A DNA stretch of 48,152 nt from an uncultured Clostridia bacterium (lineage in GTDB: Bacteria > Bacillota > Clostridia > Oscillospirales > Ruminococcaceae), in the NCBI GenBank assembly GCA_944386445.1, contig CALXBD010000019.1, positions 1 through 48,152 on the forward strand. Direction: 5' to 3'. Shown here piece by piece: positions 16,916 through 25,043 of this stretch. The notes beneath the pieces were generated by a model. That model ran no database searches. It was not told where the DNA came from and worked only from the letters and a program-made list of their open reading frames with translations. The translations under genes were made by a program, and so were the position numbers. Position 1 is the first letter of the stretch. Every line of letters begins with the position of its first letter.

Positions 16916-17396
16916 GCTTATCCTCCGGAGAAAATTCCACGGGGATAGAGGTAGTGCGTTTTTCCACGCCCAGTACCATGAGAGTTTCCACAGAATTGAT
17001 GATGGGGTTTGCCGTCAGAGTATCAATGATAAAATCCCGATAGGACTGGGTATCCCGGGCCACGATCTTCAGCAGAAAATCATGGCTGCCGGTAAGGGTA
17101 TAACACTCCTGAATCTGCGGAAAACGGTTGACGTCCTCCATAAAGGACTTGATGCTGTCGCGGTTCATGGGCATCAGATTGACCAGCACGAATGCCATGG
17201 TATCCATACCGAGTTTCTTTTCATCAATAATTGTTGTAAACTGCTTAATTACGCCGGACTCTCGGAGGTTTTTGGTACGGGTAAGGCATGCGGAAGGCGA
17301 AAGGCCGATTTTTTTGGAAAGCTCCAAATTGGAAATGGAAGCATCCGACTGGAGTTCTCTCAGGATTGCTTTATCACTGTTATCCAATGATATCAT
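16905..17396 (-). CDS. azlB: Lrp/AsnC-family regulator (AzlB-like)
   Basis: A 163-residue feast/famine regulator. An N-terminal helix-turn-helix (LDNSDKAILRELQSDASISNLELSKKIGLSPSACLTR) is followed by the RAM ligand-binding domain (IQECYTLTGSHDFLLKIVARDTQSYRDFI). It starts the azlBCD operon. In B. subtilis the Lrp-like AzlB controls azlCD, and the same autoregulated, amino-acid-responsive arrangement is likely here. GAGG lies 7 nt before the ATG. The symbol is assigned by synteny. Confidence 0.92.
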   Translation of the reverse strand: MISLDNSDKAILRELQSDASISNLELSKKIGLSPSACLTRTKNLRESGVIKQFTTIIDEKKLGMDTMAFVLVNLMPMNRDSIKSFMEDVNRFPQIQECYTLTGSHDFLLKIVARDTQSYRDFIIDTLTANPIINSVETLMVLGVEKRTTSIPVEFSPEDKHGR

Positions 17397-17437
17397 AGAA
17401 ATACCTCACTTTTAGCAGATTGTTTATTCTAACTGTA

Positions 17438-17466
17438 ATTATACAAGATAAGATTTGAATTTGCAA
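17438..17466 (-). promoter_or_regulatory. Sigma-A promoter for azlBCD
   Basis: Minus-strand TTGCAA (17466-17461), 17-nt spacer, TATAAT (17443-17438). The start point is about 35 nt before azlB, a typical place for Lrp autoregulation. Confidence 0.75.
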
Positions 17467-17514
17467 GACAAATTCCGCACAATTGTAAGCTTTAGCCCAA
17501 TTTTCCATGATCTG

Positions 17515-18288
17515 TCATTCTCCGTGAAAACAACGGTATTCCCTCGGTGAACATCCATTTTCTTCCCGAAAGCGCTTTCCGAAATAGCTGGGGCTATCGA
17601 ATCCGCACATTTTACCAATTTCCTCAACACTCCGGGTCGTATAGCGCAGGAACTGCCGCGCTTTTGCGATCCGGATCTTTTTCAGCTGTTCCATGGGTGA
17701 GATCCCACGCTCCTGAGCGCACCGGCGACACAGCGTAAAACGATCTGTCCCCATTTGTTCCGCGATATCGTCCAGTGTCAGCGGTTCATTATAATGGTTC
17801 TCCAAAAATTGCCGGAGCTGCTCGGAAAAAGGGATGTTTACAGAAAAAATCGCCTCCATAAGTTCCGCGAGCCAGCTATACCCTGCCGCTGACCTTGACA
17901 GAATCGTACTGTTCCCATGGCAAACCTCCTCCAACGCTGCAGTGGCTGCCGGAAGAAATTTCGGCACACGGAACTGAAAGGCATCCGGTGCGTGATAATA
18001 ATCCAAAACTCCCTCTGCCCCCCGAAAGGTAACCCATATTGTATGCAATTCCCCAGTGTTATCATAACTTTGCGGAACCCCCCGGCGATAAAACATTCCC
18101 TCTCCGGGGCCAAGGCAAAAATACTGCTTTCCCCAAGAAAAAATTCCTTCGCCTTCCGCAATCCATATGAATTGATGAAAATCGAACCCTTCCGGCCGGT
18201 CTACCGCCCTCTGTGGATGGCTCTCTCCCAATGTACACAGCACAAAGGGCAGTGCGTCAAACAGTTCCCTGCGAATCTCTGCAAACAT
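17515..18288 (-). CDS. AraC-family regulator
   Basis: A 257-residue regulator with an AraC-type cupin (FHQFIWIAEGEGIFSWGKQYF, then LGPGEGMFYRRGVPQSY) and a C-terminal double helix-turn-helix (LDDIAEQMGTDRFTLCRRC and VEEIGKMCGFDSPSYFGKRFREENGCSPREYR). ATG 18288 is preceded by GGGGGAAG. The frame extends to 18324. It is divergent from the Gfo/Idh/MocA - isomerase pair at 18450-20221 and is their likely regulator by position. The effector is unknown, probably a sugar or polyol. Confidence 0.9.
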   Translation of the reverse strand: MFAEIRRELFDALPFVLCTLGESHPQRAVDRPEGFDFHQFIWIAEGEGIFSWGKQYFCLGPGEGMFYRRGVPQSYDNTGELHTIWVTFRGAEGVLDYYHAPDAFQFRVPKFLPAATAALEEVCHGNSTILSRSAAGYSWLAELMEAIFSVNIPFSEQLRQFLENHYNEPLTLDDIAEQMGTDRFTLCRRCAQERGISPMEQLKKIRIAKARQFLRYTTRSVEEIGKMCGFDSPSYFGKRFREENGCSPREYRCFHGE

Positions 18289-18357
18289 ACAACTTCCCCC
18301 ACAGGTATATTGAAAAGACAACATGCAAAATCGTTATAGTTTTACAATAATATTTTA

Positions 18358-18386
18358 TTGACTTTCAACTTTTTTGTCAATATAAT
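18358..18386 (+). promoter_or_regulatory. Sigma-A promoter for the Gfo/Idh/MocA - isomerase operon
   Basis: TTGACT (18358-18363), 17-nt spacer, TATAAT (18381-18386). The spacer ends with GTCAA, an inverted copy of the -35 TTGAC, and may be part of an operator. Confidence 0.75.
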
Positions 18387-18449
18387 GAGAGTGGTTCCGG
18401 AAAACAGATCTGGACATCGCACCCCATTTAGGAATCAGGAGGGATAGAT

Positions 18450-19447
18450 ATGAAAAAATTCGAGTGGGTCTTATTGGCTGCGGCGGACGTGCCGGCGCGC
18501 ACATGAACGCGCTGGAACAGATGGAAGACGTGGAGGTCGTAGCGGTTGCCGATCCGGTCAAGGAGCGCCGCGACGCTGCAGCAAGCCGTTTTGGAGCCCG
18601 TCTTTATGAGGATCATACAGCCCTTTATGACGGCGAAAGCAAGGAAACCCTGGATTGTGTTTTTATTGCCATTGAACCTACCGCTCATACGGATACGGAA
18701 ACCCGAGCGATTGATATGGGAATTCCCTTCATGGTGGAAAAGCCCATGACGATGGACTTGAAACAGGCGGACGAAATCGCCAGGCGTGTGGAGGAAATCG
18801 GCCTGATTACCGCCGTGGGGTTTCAGGATCGATATCTGGATCTGATGGAGATCGTAAAAAAGGAGGTCGACACGCATCCCAAAGGCGGACTGGTATATGG
18901 CGCTTGGATCGGCGGAATCCCCGGTGTCTGGTGGTGGCAGAAAAAATCAACCTGCGGCGGGCAATTGGTGGAACAGAATATCCATTTGTTGGATGGCCTG
19001 CGGTTCCTGTATGGAGAACCCCTGTCGGTTTATGCTACCTGCTCCAGAGGAATTGTCACACCTGGGGTAGACGCCAGCGCGGAATACGACACAGATGACC
19101 ATTCCACAGCTGTTATACGGTTCAAGGACAATGTTACCGCCACCTTGGTCAGCGGGTGCTATTGCCAGGGAGTACGGCCCAACTGCGGTCTGGTAATCAC
19201 GCTGAAAGGCATGATCTTGGATTACCGCCTGCGGAATAACCTGATTATCAAAACGCCGGGAGAAACCCGGGATATCGACCGACAAGTCGACCAGACCTAC
19301 CTGCTGGACCGGGCATTTATCACGGCTGTGGAGACAGGCGATAAAAGTCTCATTCGGTCCCCATATGGCGACGCGCTGAAGACGCTGAAACTTGGATTCG
19401 CCGCCAATGAGTCCATGGAAACCGGCAAGGTAATTTCATTTGAGTAA
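18450..19447 (+). CDS. Gfo/Idh/MocA-family oxidoreductase with apparent 1-nt frameshift at its start
   Basis: An NAD(P)-dependent sugar or inositol dehydrogenase-like protein of about 330 residues. It has the Rossmann start VGLIGCGGRAGAHMNALEQ, MVEKPMTMDLKQA (the EKP motif) and a C-terminal alpha/beta domain (GGIPGVWWWQKKSTCGGQLVEQNIHLLD). The ribosome site AGGAGGG (18437-18443) points to the ATG at 18450, but that frame reads MKKFEWVLLAAAD. The conserved frame is entered only at GTG 18464 without a ribosome site. One extra A in the run 18453-18458 would give MKKIRVGLIGCGG, the family's usual start. So this is either a homopolymer sequencing error or a real start-codon lesion. It is likely co-transcribed with the isomerase 12 bp downstream. 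Confidence 0.85.
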
Positions 19448-19459
19448 GGAGGATTCCCG

Positions 19460-20221
19460 ATGAGACTTTGTGTACCGATCCCATGCTTTTTTGGGAAAAT
19501 GGACTTTGCAGAAGCCATTTACAAGGTTCGGGAGTTGGGCTATGATGCCGTGGAAACCTATAACTGGAAGAATTTAAATCTGGAGGAAGTCCGGAAAGCA
19601 TGTGAAGATTCTGGTGTAGAATTGATCAGTATGTGTACAACGGAGTTTCGCATGACAGATCCTGCCTGCCGTCAACTCTGGCTGGATGGCCTGAAGGAGA
19701 GCTGTGAAGCAGCGGTTAAAGTAGGCGCCAAACGACTGATTACCCAGGTTGGGCAGGATACCGGCGCGCCCAGAAAAGAACAGCATGAAAGTATTGTTGC
19801 TGCTTTGCAGGCGGCTGTTCCGATTTTGGAGGCCTCCGGCGTCACAATCATGATTGAACCGCTGAACACATTGGTAAACCATCCGGGATACTATCTCTGG
19901 TCGGCAGTAGAGGGGTTCGAAATCATCCGGGAAGTCGGGCATCCCCTGGCTAAGGTGGTTTACGACATCTATCATCAACAGGTGATGGAAGGAAACATTA
20001 TTCCCAACATTACCAAAAATCTGGACTGCATCGCTCATCTTCACAGTGCGGGACATCCGGGCCGGCACGAACTGCAGTATGGTGAAAATGATTACAAGGT
20101 CATTTTTAAGGCCGTTGATAAAGCCGGATACACCGGTTGCTGCGGCTTGGAATATAGTCCCCTTCTGGACCCGGAAGAAAGCCTGCGGGAAGTCCGCCGA
20201 ATTTACTTGGACGAAAAATAA
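19460..20221 (+). CDS. Hydroxypyruvate isomerase-like sugar phosphate isomerase/epimerase
   Basis: A 253-residue TIM-barrel protein of the xylose isomerase-like family. MIEPLNTLVNHPGYYL, KVVYDIYHQQVMEGNIIPNI and HLHSAGHPGRHEL match the hydroxypyruvate isomerase (Hyi) subgroup, with metal-binding Glu, Asp/His and a final Glu in CCGLEYSP. The pairing with a Gfo/Idh dehydrogenase is a common sugar or inositol-derivative catabolic arrangement, so the true substrate may be a keto-sugar rather than hydroxypyruvate. Ribosome site AAGGAGG is upstream of the ATG. A terminator follows 16 bp after the stop. Confidence 0.85.
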   Translation: MRLCVPIPCFFGKMDFAEAIYKVRELGYDAVETYNWKNLNLEEVRKACEDSGVELISMCTTEFRMTDPACRQLWLDGLKESCEAAVKVGAKRLITQVGQDTGAPRKEQHESIVAALQAAVPILEASGVTIMIEPLNTLVNHPGYYLWSAVEGFEIIREVGHPLAKVVYDIYHQQVMEGNIIPNITKNLDCIAHLHSAGHPGRHELQYGENDYKVIFKAVDKAGYTGCCGLEYSPLLDPEESLREVRRIYLDEK

Positions 20222-20237
20222 TCTCTTCCGTACATAC

Positions 20238-20270
20238 AAAATCCCCGCCGTTAAAACGGCGGGGATTTTA
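20238..20270. terminator. Bidirectional intrinsic terminator
   Basis: The palindromic stem AAAATCCCCGCCGTT-AA-AACGGCGGGGATTTT lies between the convergent isomerase and ZIP transporter genes, with A- and T-runs on both sides. Confidence 0.9.
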
Positions 20271-20298
20271 CTTTCCATTGACTATCCTAATATAATGT

Positions 20299-21081
20299 TC
20301 AGCCTAACGCAACGTCCAAAATCATCATGACAGAAAAACCGGCCGCAAACAGCAGCGTTCCGATATGGGAATGCTCGCCATGAGACATTTCCGGAATCAG
20401 TTCTTCATCAACTACATAAAGCATAGCGCCTGCCGCAAAGCTGAGCAGCCATGGCAAAACCGGAAGAATAATCGGCGCCGCAAGCACTGTCAGGAATGCC
20501 GCTGCCGGTTCTACCACACCGGACAAAACTCCGTACAGAAATGCACGGGGTTTGGAAAAGCCTTCGGCCTTTAAAGGCATGGAAATAATGGCGCCTTCTG
20601 GAAAATTCTGAATCGCGATCCCCAGCGACAAGGCCAATGCCGTTGCCGCGGTAATTCCAGCCTCGCCGGAAACCAGTCCTGCGTATACCACACCGACCGC
20701 CATGCCTTCCGGGATATTATGAAGCGTCACTGCCAAAATCAGCATGGTTGTCCGCTGAAACCGGCTTTTAGGGCCCTCCGCCTGATCGCTGTATCTGTGA
20801 AGATGAGGGATCAAATGGTCCAGCAACAGAAGAAAAAGAACGCCTAACCAGAAGCCCCCTGCCGCCGGTATAAAAGACCATTTCCCCCAATTCTCCGCAT
20901 GGGACAGTGCAGGGATCAGCAAGCTCCAGATAGACGCTGCTGTCATAACCCCTGCCGCAAAGCCGGCCAGTCCCCGCTGAACTCCATCCTTCAGCATCCC
21001 GCGCATCAGAAAAACGCCTGCAGCTCCCAGGGTGGTGCCTGCAAACGGAATCAGAAGGCCTGCTGCTGTCTGCCAGTTCAT
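20299..21081 (-). CDS. ZIP-family divalent metal transporter
   Basis: A 260-residue, about eight-helix importer for Zn2+, Fe2+ or Mn2+. The binuclear-site motifs are present as VTLHNIPEGMAVG in helix 4 and IAIQNFPEGAIIS in helix 5. Histidine-rich loops (HLIPHLHRYSD, MSHGEHSHIG) flank them. GGAGGG precedes the ATG, and the start lies 16 bp after the sufB stop, so it is probably the third gene of the SUF operon. That position suggests iron supply for cluster assembly, but the metal cannot be read from sequence. Confidence 0.93.
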   Translation of the reverse strand: MNWQTAAGLLIPFAGTTLGAAGVFLMRGMLKDGVQRGLAGFAAGVMTAASIWSLLIPALSHAENWGKWSFIPAAGGFWLGVLFLLLLDHLIPHLHRYSDQAEGPKSRFQRTTMLILAVTLHNIPEGMAVGVVYAGLVSGEAGITAATALALSLGIAIQNFPEGAIISMPLKAEGFSKPRAFLYGVLSGVVEPAAAFLTVLAAPIILPVLPWLLSFAAGAMLYVVDEELIPEMSHGEHSHIGTLLFAAGFSVMMILDVALG

Positions 21082-21097
21082 CTTTTCCCTCCTGTTT

Positions 21098-22015
21098 TCA
21101 GCTCAGGAATCCCTCGATAATTTTTGCTTCCGCTTCTTCCTCAGTCAGTCCCAAGGTTCGCAGCTTCAGGATCTGCTCACCAGCAATCTTCCCGATGGCT
21201 GCCTCATGGATCAAAGCTGCATCCGCGTTATGTGCGCAAAGCTTCGGCGCCGCGTCCACGATTGCAGAACCGTCAATAATGGCATCGCATTCTGAGTGAC
21301 CGCTGCACGGAGCATTTCCGATAATGGTGGAGGTATAGCTTTGCTTAGAAGCGCCTTTTGCCACCGAACGGGACACAATATCCGCTGCTGAATCCTGCCC
21401 GTTCAGTTCCACCTGGAACTGCGTATCCGCCGTCTCTTCCCCATCGGTCAAAAGCCTTTCCCGAATGACCAGTCTGGCTCCGGCCGCCAAAGTGGCATTG
21501 GTTGTCCGGGTACTACGGTCCACTCCCCCAATTTGAGATGTATCCATTTCCATCACTGCGTTTTCAGCAAGATGAATTTCCGTAACCGGGTCGATCGACC
21601 GTATTCCGTCCCCGTTTCCCGTGCCCACATGTTTTTCGATATATTTCACTTTTGCGCCGCGTTCCAGGAAAAAGCGATGGATTCCATTATGTCGGGCAGG
21701 TTCTCCGTTTTCCGTATGGACGCCGCAACCGGCCACGATGGTAATATCCGCGTTTTCACCCACATAAAAATCATTATAAACCAAATCATCTATATCGCCG
21801 TGGGTGACACATGCGGGAATCGAAACCGTTTCTCCTGCGGTTCCGGGCAGGATCCGGATATCAAGCCCCGGCACATCCGTTTTGCTGGAAATATGAACAT
21901 TGGCGCTGGACTGCCGTCCTGCACAGCCGCCGTCTTCCCGGATATTATAAGCGCCCTGAAACATTCCGTCCCAGTTGGAAACCAGTTTCAGCAGTTTTTG
22001 TGTGATCTCATTCAC
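21098..22015 (-). CDS. sufB: SufB/SufD-type scaffold of a minimal SUF (SMS) system
   Basis: A 305-residue beta-helix protein of the SufB/SufD family, much shorter than classical SufB (about 460-490). It has DLVYNDFYVGENADITIVAGCG, RFFLERGAKVKYIEKHVG, APCSGHSECDAII and the C-terminal ALIHEAAIGKIAGEQILKLR block. The GTG at 22015 overlaps the sufC stop by 8 bp and has GGAGG 9 nt upstream. The frame extends to 22144, but that part lies inside sufC. A two-gene sufC-sufB set with no sufD, sufS or sufU next to it matches the SMS (SmsCB) systems of anaerobes. It scaffolds nascent Fe-S clusters. Confidence 0.9.
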   Translation of the reverse strand: MNEITQKLLKLVSNWDGMFQGAYNIREDGGCAGRQSSANVHISSKTDVPGLDIRILPGTAGETVSIPACVTHGDIDDLVYNDFYVGENADITIVAGCGVHTENGEPARHNGIHRFFLERGAKVKYIEKHVGTGNGDGIRSIDPVTEIHLAENAVMEMDTSQIGGVDRSTRTTNATLAAGARLVIRERLLTDGEETADTQFQVELNGQDSAADIVSRSVAKGASKQSYTSTIIGNAPCSGHSECDAIIDGSAIVDAAPKLCAHNADAALIHEAAIGKIAGEQILKLRTLGLTEEEAEAKIIEGFLS

Positions 22016-22739
22016 AGAACAGTTCCTCCCCTCGGCAGCACGCGGCAGAAACCCCGCCGGCGGACAAAACTTTTCCCAGCATGACATCTGCAGGGCCACG
22101 GTCCTGAATACTGCCGTTGGCCAGCATAATAATCTCATCTGCAATTCGCAGAATTCGTTCCTGATGGGAAATGATTATCATTGTCCCCTTCAGATCGGTA
22201 TGAAGCTTCTGGAAAACGCCGATAAGGTTTTTAAAGCTCCAAAGGTCAATTCCTGCTTCCGGCTCGTCAAAAACCGTCAGCCGGGTATGCCGGGCAAGAA
22301 CGGTAGCAATCTCAATTCGTTTCATCTCGCCGCCGGATAAAGTGGCATTGACTTCCCGGTCCAGATAATCCCGAGCGCAGATTCCCACTTTGCCCAGAAT
22401 ATCACACAGCTGTTTCTCCGTAAGCTGATTTCCCGCGGCAGTTTCTACCAGCTGCCGCACGGTAATTCCCTTAAAACGAACCGGCTGCTGAAATGCAAAG
22501 CTGACGCCTGCTTTGGCGCGCTGCGTAATATCCAAATTCGTAATATCTCTTCCATCCAAGAAAATCCGTCCTGCGGAAGGCTGTTCAATTCCTGCTATGA
22601 CACGAGCCAATGTGGTTTTCCCGCTGCCGTTGGGGCCTGTTATAACCACCAATTTTCCATCGGGCACTTCCAGAGACAGATCCCGCAGAATTTCCCTTCC
22701 GTCGGGCACTCCCCAGGAGATATGTTCCAATTTCAACAT
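22008..22739 (-). CDS. sufC: SufC-type Fe-S assembly ATPase
   Basis: A soluble 243-residue ABC ATPase. Walker A GPNGSGKT is at 35-42, the Q-loop in FAFQQPVRFKG, the signature LSGGEMKR at 134-141 and Walker B VFDEPEAGID at about 156-165. FDEPEAGID and GGEMKR are diagnostic of SufC rather than transporter ATPases. It energises SufB for cluster assembly. The C-terminal tail carries an adjacent pair (AACCRGE) not usual for SufC. It starts the operon sufC-sufB-ZIP. A promoter lies at 22845-22874, and the ribosome site AAAGGGG is slightly distant. Confidence 0.94.
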   Translation of the reverse strand: MLKLEHISWGVPDGREILRDLSLEVPDGKLVVITGPNGSGKTTLARVIAGIEQPSAGRIFLDGRDITNLDITQRAKAGVSFAFQQPVRFKGITVRQLVETAAGNQLTEKQLCDILGKVGICARDYLDREVNATLSGGEMKRIEIATVLARHTRLTVFDEPEAGIDLWSFKNLIGVFQKLHTDLKGTMIIISHQERILRIADEIIMLANGSIQDRGPADVMLGKVLSAGGVSAACCRGEELFCE

Positions 22740-22844
22740 TTAATCAAGCACCCCTTTGATTTTCAACATCAGAATTTACTCATTTATTTTTACGAAGCAA
22801 GGTTTTTCGCCGAAAAGCCTCTATTTTCTCAAAACCCTGCAATC

Positions 22845-22874
22845 ATTATAAGCCCGCATTCTATTCTTTGTCAA
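22845..22874 (-). promoter_or_regulatory. Sigma-A promoter for sufC-sufB-ZIP
   Basis: Minus-strand TTGACA (22874-22869), 18-nt spacer, TATAAT (22850-22845). The leader is about 100 nt. I see no IscR- or Fur-type box I could name. The rest of 22875-23008 holds nothing I recognise. Confidence 0.75.
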
Positions 22875-23008
22875 GGCGGCCCTTCTTCTGCACGCGCAGG
22901 CCTCCAGCCCCGGACTTTTTCGCAGAGGTCTTACCAGTAGAATATAGCGAAACTAAAAAATGAATTGTGTGCAGAAGTATCATTCCGTTATAATCCATAT
23001 TCAAAAAT

Positions 23009-23052
23009 AAAAACACCGGACTCCGCATATATACGGAAATTCCGGTGTTTTG
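23009..23052 (-). terminator. Terminator downstream of tRNA-Ala
   Basis: AAAACACCGGA (23010-23020) pairs with TCCGGTGTTTT (23041-23051), with an inner TCCG/CGGA arm. It lies directly past the tRNA 3' end on the minus strand and ends the single-gene tRNA transcript. Confidence 0.85.
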
Positions 23053-23053
23053 T

Positions 23054-23129
<76 letters not shown>

Positions 23130-23164
23130 ACGAAGGTTTTAAAGCGTCTTTTGAACGCTTATTT

Positions 23165-23193
23165 ATTATAGCATGGCTGTCCGTGAAATGCAA
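23165..23193 (-). promoter_or_regulatory. Sigma-A promoter of tRNA-Ala
   Basis: Minus-strand TTGCAT (23193-23188), 17-nt spacer, TATAAT (23170-23165), about 35 nt before the mature 5' end. Between 23194 and 23375 the sequence is AT-rich with no gene that I can support. Confidence 0.75.
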
Positions 23194-23375
23194 GCCTATT
23201 TTTTAAAAAAAGCATTTTTTCTAAAATACAAAAATTTTAATCAGGTCTTTCGTGCTTTTTGCTGCATTTTTTTACTATAGTCATGAATGTTCTCCTTCAT
23301 CAACAAGTCTTAATATTGATATAGTGCTGAAAATTACAAAAAATTGAAGAACCTTACTGAGTTTGGGGAATTTTA

Positions 23376-23403
23376 TTGATTTTCACGGATGATTTGCTAT
23401 AAT
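23376..23403 (+). promoter_or_regulatory. Sigma-A promoter for the ridA / D-amino-acid cluster
   Basis: TTGATT (23376-23381), 16-nt spacer, TATAAT (23398-23403), 43 nt before the ridA start, with ribosome site AAGAAAGGA. Confidence 0.7.
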
Positions 23404-23446
23404 TAAAATCGCACCGTATATTTTATTTAAGAAAGGATCCTGCGTT

Positions 23447-23917
23447 ATGAACTTTGAAGAAAACCTTTCACGTCTCGGTTTAACCCTTCCCCCCGCTCCC
23501 CCTCGTGGCGGCGTTTATACACCTATCCGGGAATTTGGTGAAAATCTTCTCTATGCTTCCGGCTTCGGCCCCGCAATTGATGGATTAGACCCGATTCTGG
23601 GGAAAGTCGGGAAAGAAGTTTCCCTGGAAGACGCTCAGGAGGCTGCCCGCCGCTGCACACTGAATCTTCTGGCTGCTCTGAAGGCCAAAATTGGTGATTT
23701 GGATCGGGTCAAACGAATCGTTAAATTGCTGGTTTTCGTAGCATCTGATGATGAATTTTATGAACAACCGCAGGCCGCCAACGGCGCCAGCCGCCTGTTT
23801 GTAGAACTGTTTGGAGAAGAAGCCGGTTTGGCAGCCCGCTCTGCTGTCGGCATGAATGTCCTCCCCGGAAATATTCCCGTGGAAGTGGAAGCCGTTATCG
23901 AGCTAAAAGCAGAGTAA
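23447..23917 (+). CDS. RidA/YjgF-family enamine-imine deaminase
   Basis: A 156-residue protein of the YjgF/YER057c/UK114 family, which hydrolyses reactive enamine/imine intermediates released by PLP enzymes. It has the family core: LLYASGFGPAIDG, EDAQEAARRCTLNLLAAL, VKRIVKLLVFVASDDEF, and ARSAVGMNVLPGNIPVEVEAVIEL with the conserved Arg and late Glu. It belongs to the longer YjgF-like branch, so the substrate may differ from E. coli RidA. It lies 20 bp before a PLP enzyme that forms such intermediates, a sensible pairing. Confidence 0.9.
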   Translation: MNFEENLSRLGLTLPPAPPRGGVYTPIREFGENLLYASGFGPAIDGLDPILGKVGKEVSLEDAQEAARRCTLNLLAALKAKIGDLDRVKRIVKLLVFVASDDEFYEQPQAANGASRLFVELFGEEAGLAARSAVGMNVLPGNIPVEVEAVIELKAE

Positions 23918-23937
23918 GTAAGGACGGGCCCAATAAT

Positions 23938-25026
23938 ATGTATGATTATCTGGAAACACCTGCGGTAGCAGTGGAATTAGATGCGATAGAAAACAACATC
24001 CAGACTCTGGTGGAAAACGCTGCCAAATATGGTATTGTACACCGTCCCCATATCAAAACCCACCGCAGCGTGGAGTTGGCCCGGCTTCAGCTGCAACTGG
24101 GGGCAAAAGGGATTACCTGTGCCAAGTTGGGAGAAGCTGAAATCATGGCAGATGCCGGAATACGGGACATTTTTATCTGCTATCCGCTGATTGGGAAGGA
24201 TAAGCTGGAACGCCTTGGGAAACTGCTGGAACGGGCGGATGTTTCGACACTGGTAAACAGTGTTGAAGGTGCGAAGGGATTGTCTGATCTGGGGGATTCA
24301 TTGGGGCAGCGCATTCTGGTCCGCATTGACCTGGACGGGGGCTTGAAACGCGGCGGCTTACAGCCCGGGCGGCCCGCCTTGGAATTTGCCCGAAAAATCA
24401 AAGACCTGCCTGGAATCCGCATTGTGGGGCTGATGTATTACGGCGGACTCATCTATCACGAGCCAGACCGGACCGCAATGGAAAAAATTGCGCGAAAAGA
24501 GCGCGAGGATCTCATGGCAACTGCGGACCTTTTAAGGAAGGATGGTTTTGAAATCGACGTGCTGTCCGGCGGCACCTCCTTCTCCGGAAAGATGCCGGAG
24601 CTTTTGGAAGGGATCACAGAAATCCGTTCCGGACATTACATATTTAATGACTGCGGGCAACTCTTCTCCGGATTTGCATCAGAAGAAGACTGTGCTTTAA
24701 GGGTTGTGGCAACAGTGGTCAGCTTGGTAGACAACCATCATGCCATTCTGGATGTGGGCACCAAAATTTTAACCAGCGACCTGTGTGAACGACATCCGGG
24801 ATACGGATCCATCATCGGGCGGCCAGATATGGTGATTACCTCCTTAAATGAAGAGCATGCTTTTTTGGAGTCGGCTTCCCCGCTGAATGTAAAAATCGGT
24901 GACAAGCTGGCCATTATTCCCAATCACGCCTGCGTGGTCTGCAACCAGGTAGATTGGGTCTGGGGCATCCGCAATGGTAGGCTGGAACGAAAAATTCGTA
25001 TCGACGCCAGGGGCCGTAGCGTTTAA
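23938..25026 (+). CDS. D-serine dehydratase / D-threonine aldolase-like PLP enzyme
   Basis: A 362-residue fold-type III (alanine racemase-like) PLP enzyme. The PLP lysine is Lys46 in HRPHIKTHRS, LSGGTSFS forms the phosphate site, and the C-terminal metal motif PNHACVV gives His-x-Cys. His-x-Cys is the zinc pair of eukaryotic-type D-serine dehydratase (DSD1), while D-threonine aldolases generally use a different second ligand, so a dehydratase-like or broader D-hydroxyamino-acid lyase is favoured. It sits between ridA and the D-aminoacylase, consistent with breakdown of D-amino acids. Substrate choice is inference. Confidence 0.85.
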   Translation: MYDYLETPAVAVELDAIENNIQTLVENAAKYGIVHRPHIKTHRSVELARLQLQLGAKGITCAKLGEAEIMADAGIRDIFICYPLIGKDKLERLGKLLERADVSTLVNSVEGAKGLSDLGDSLGQRILVRIDLDGGLKRGGLQPGRPALEFARKIKDLPGIRIVGLMYYGGLIYHEPDRTAMEKIARKEREDLMATADLLRKDGFEIDVLSGGTSFSGKMPELLEGITEIRSGHYIFNDCGQLFSGFASEEDCALRVVATVVSLVDNHHAILDVGTKILTSDLCERHPGYGSIIGRPDMVITSLNEEHAFLESASPLNVKIGDKLAIIPNHACVVCNQVDWVWGIRNGRLERKIRIDARGRSV

Positions 25027-25043
25027 GTCAAACGGAGGGAAAA

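Noticed and set aside
19574..20278. 234-codon minus-strand ORF opposite the isomerase
   Set aside because: It crosses a bidirectional terminator and lies wholly antisense to a conserved TIM-barrel gene.
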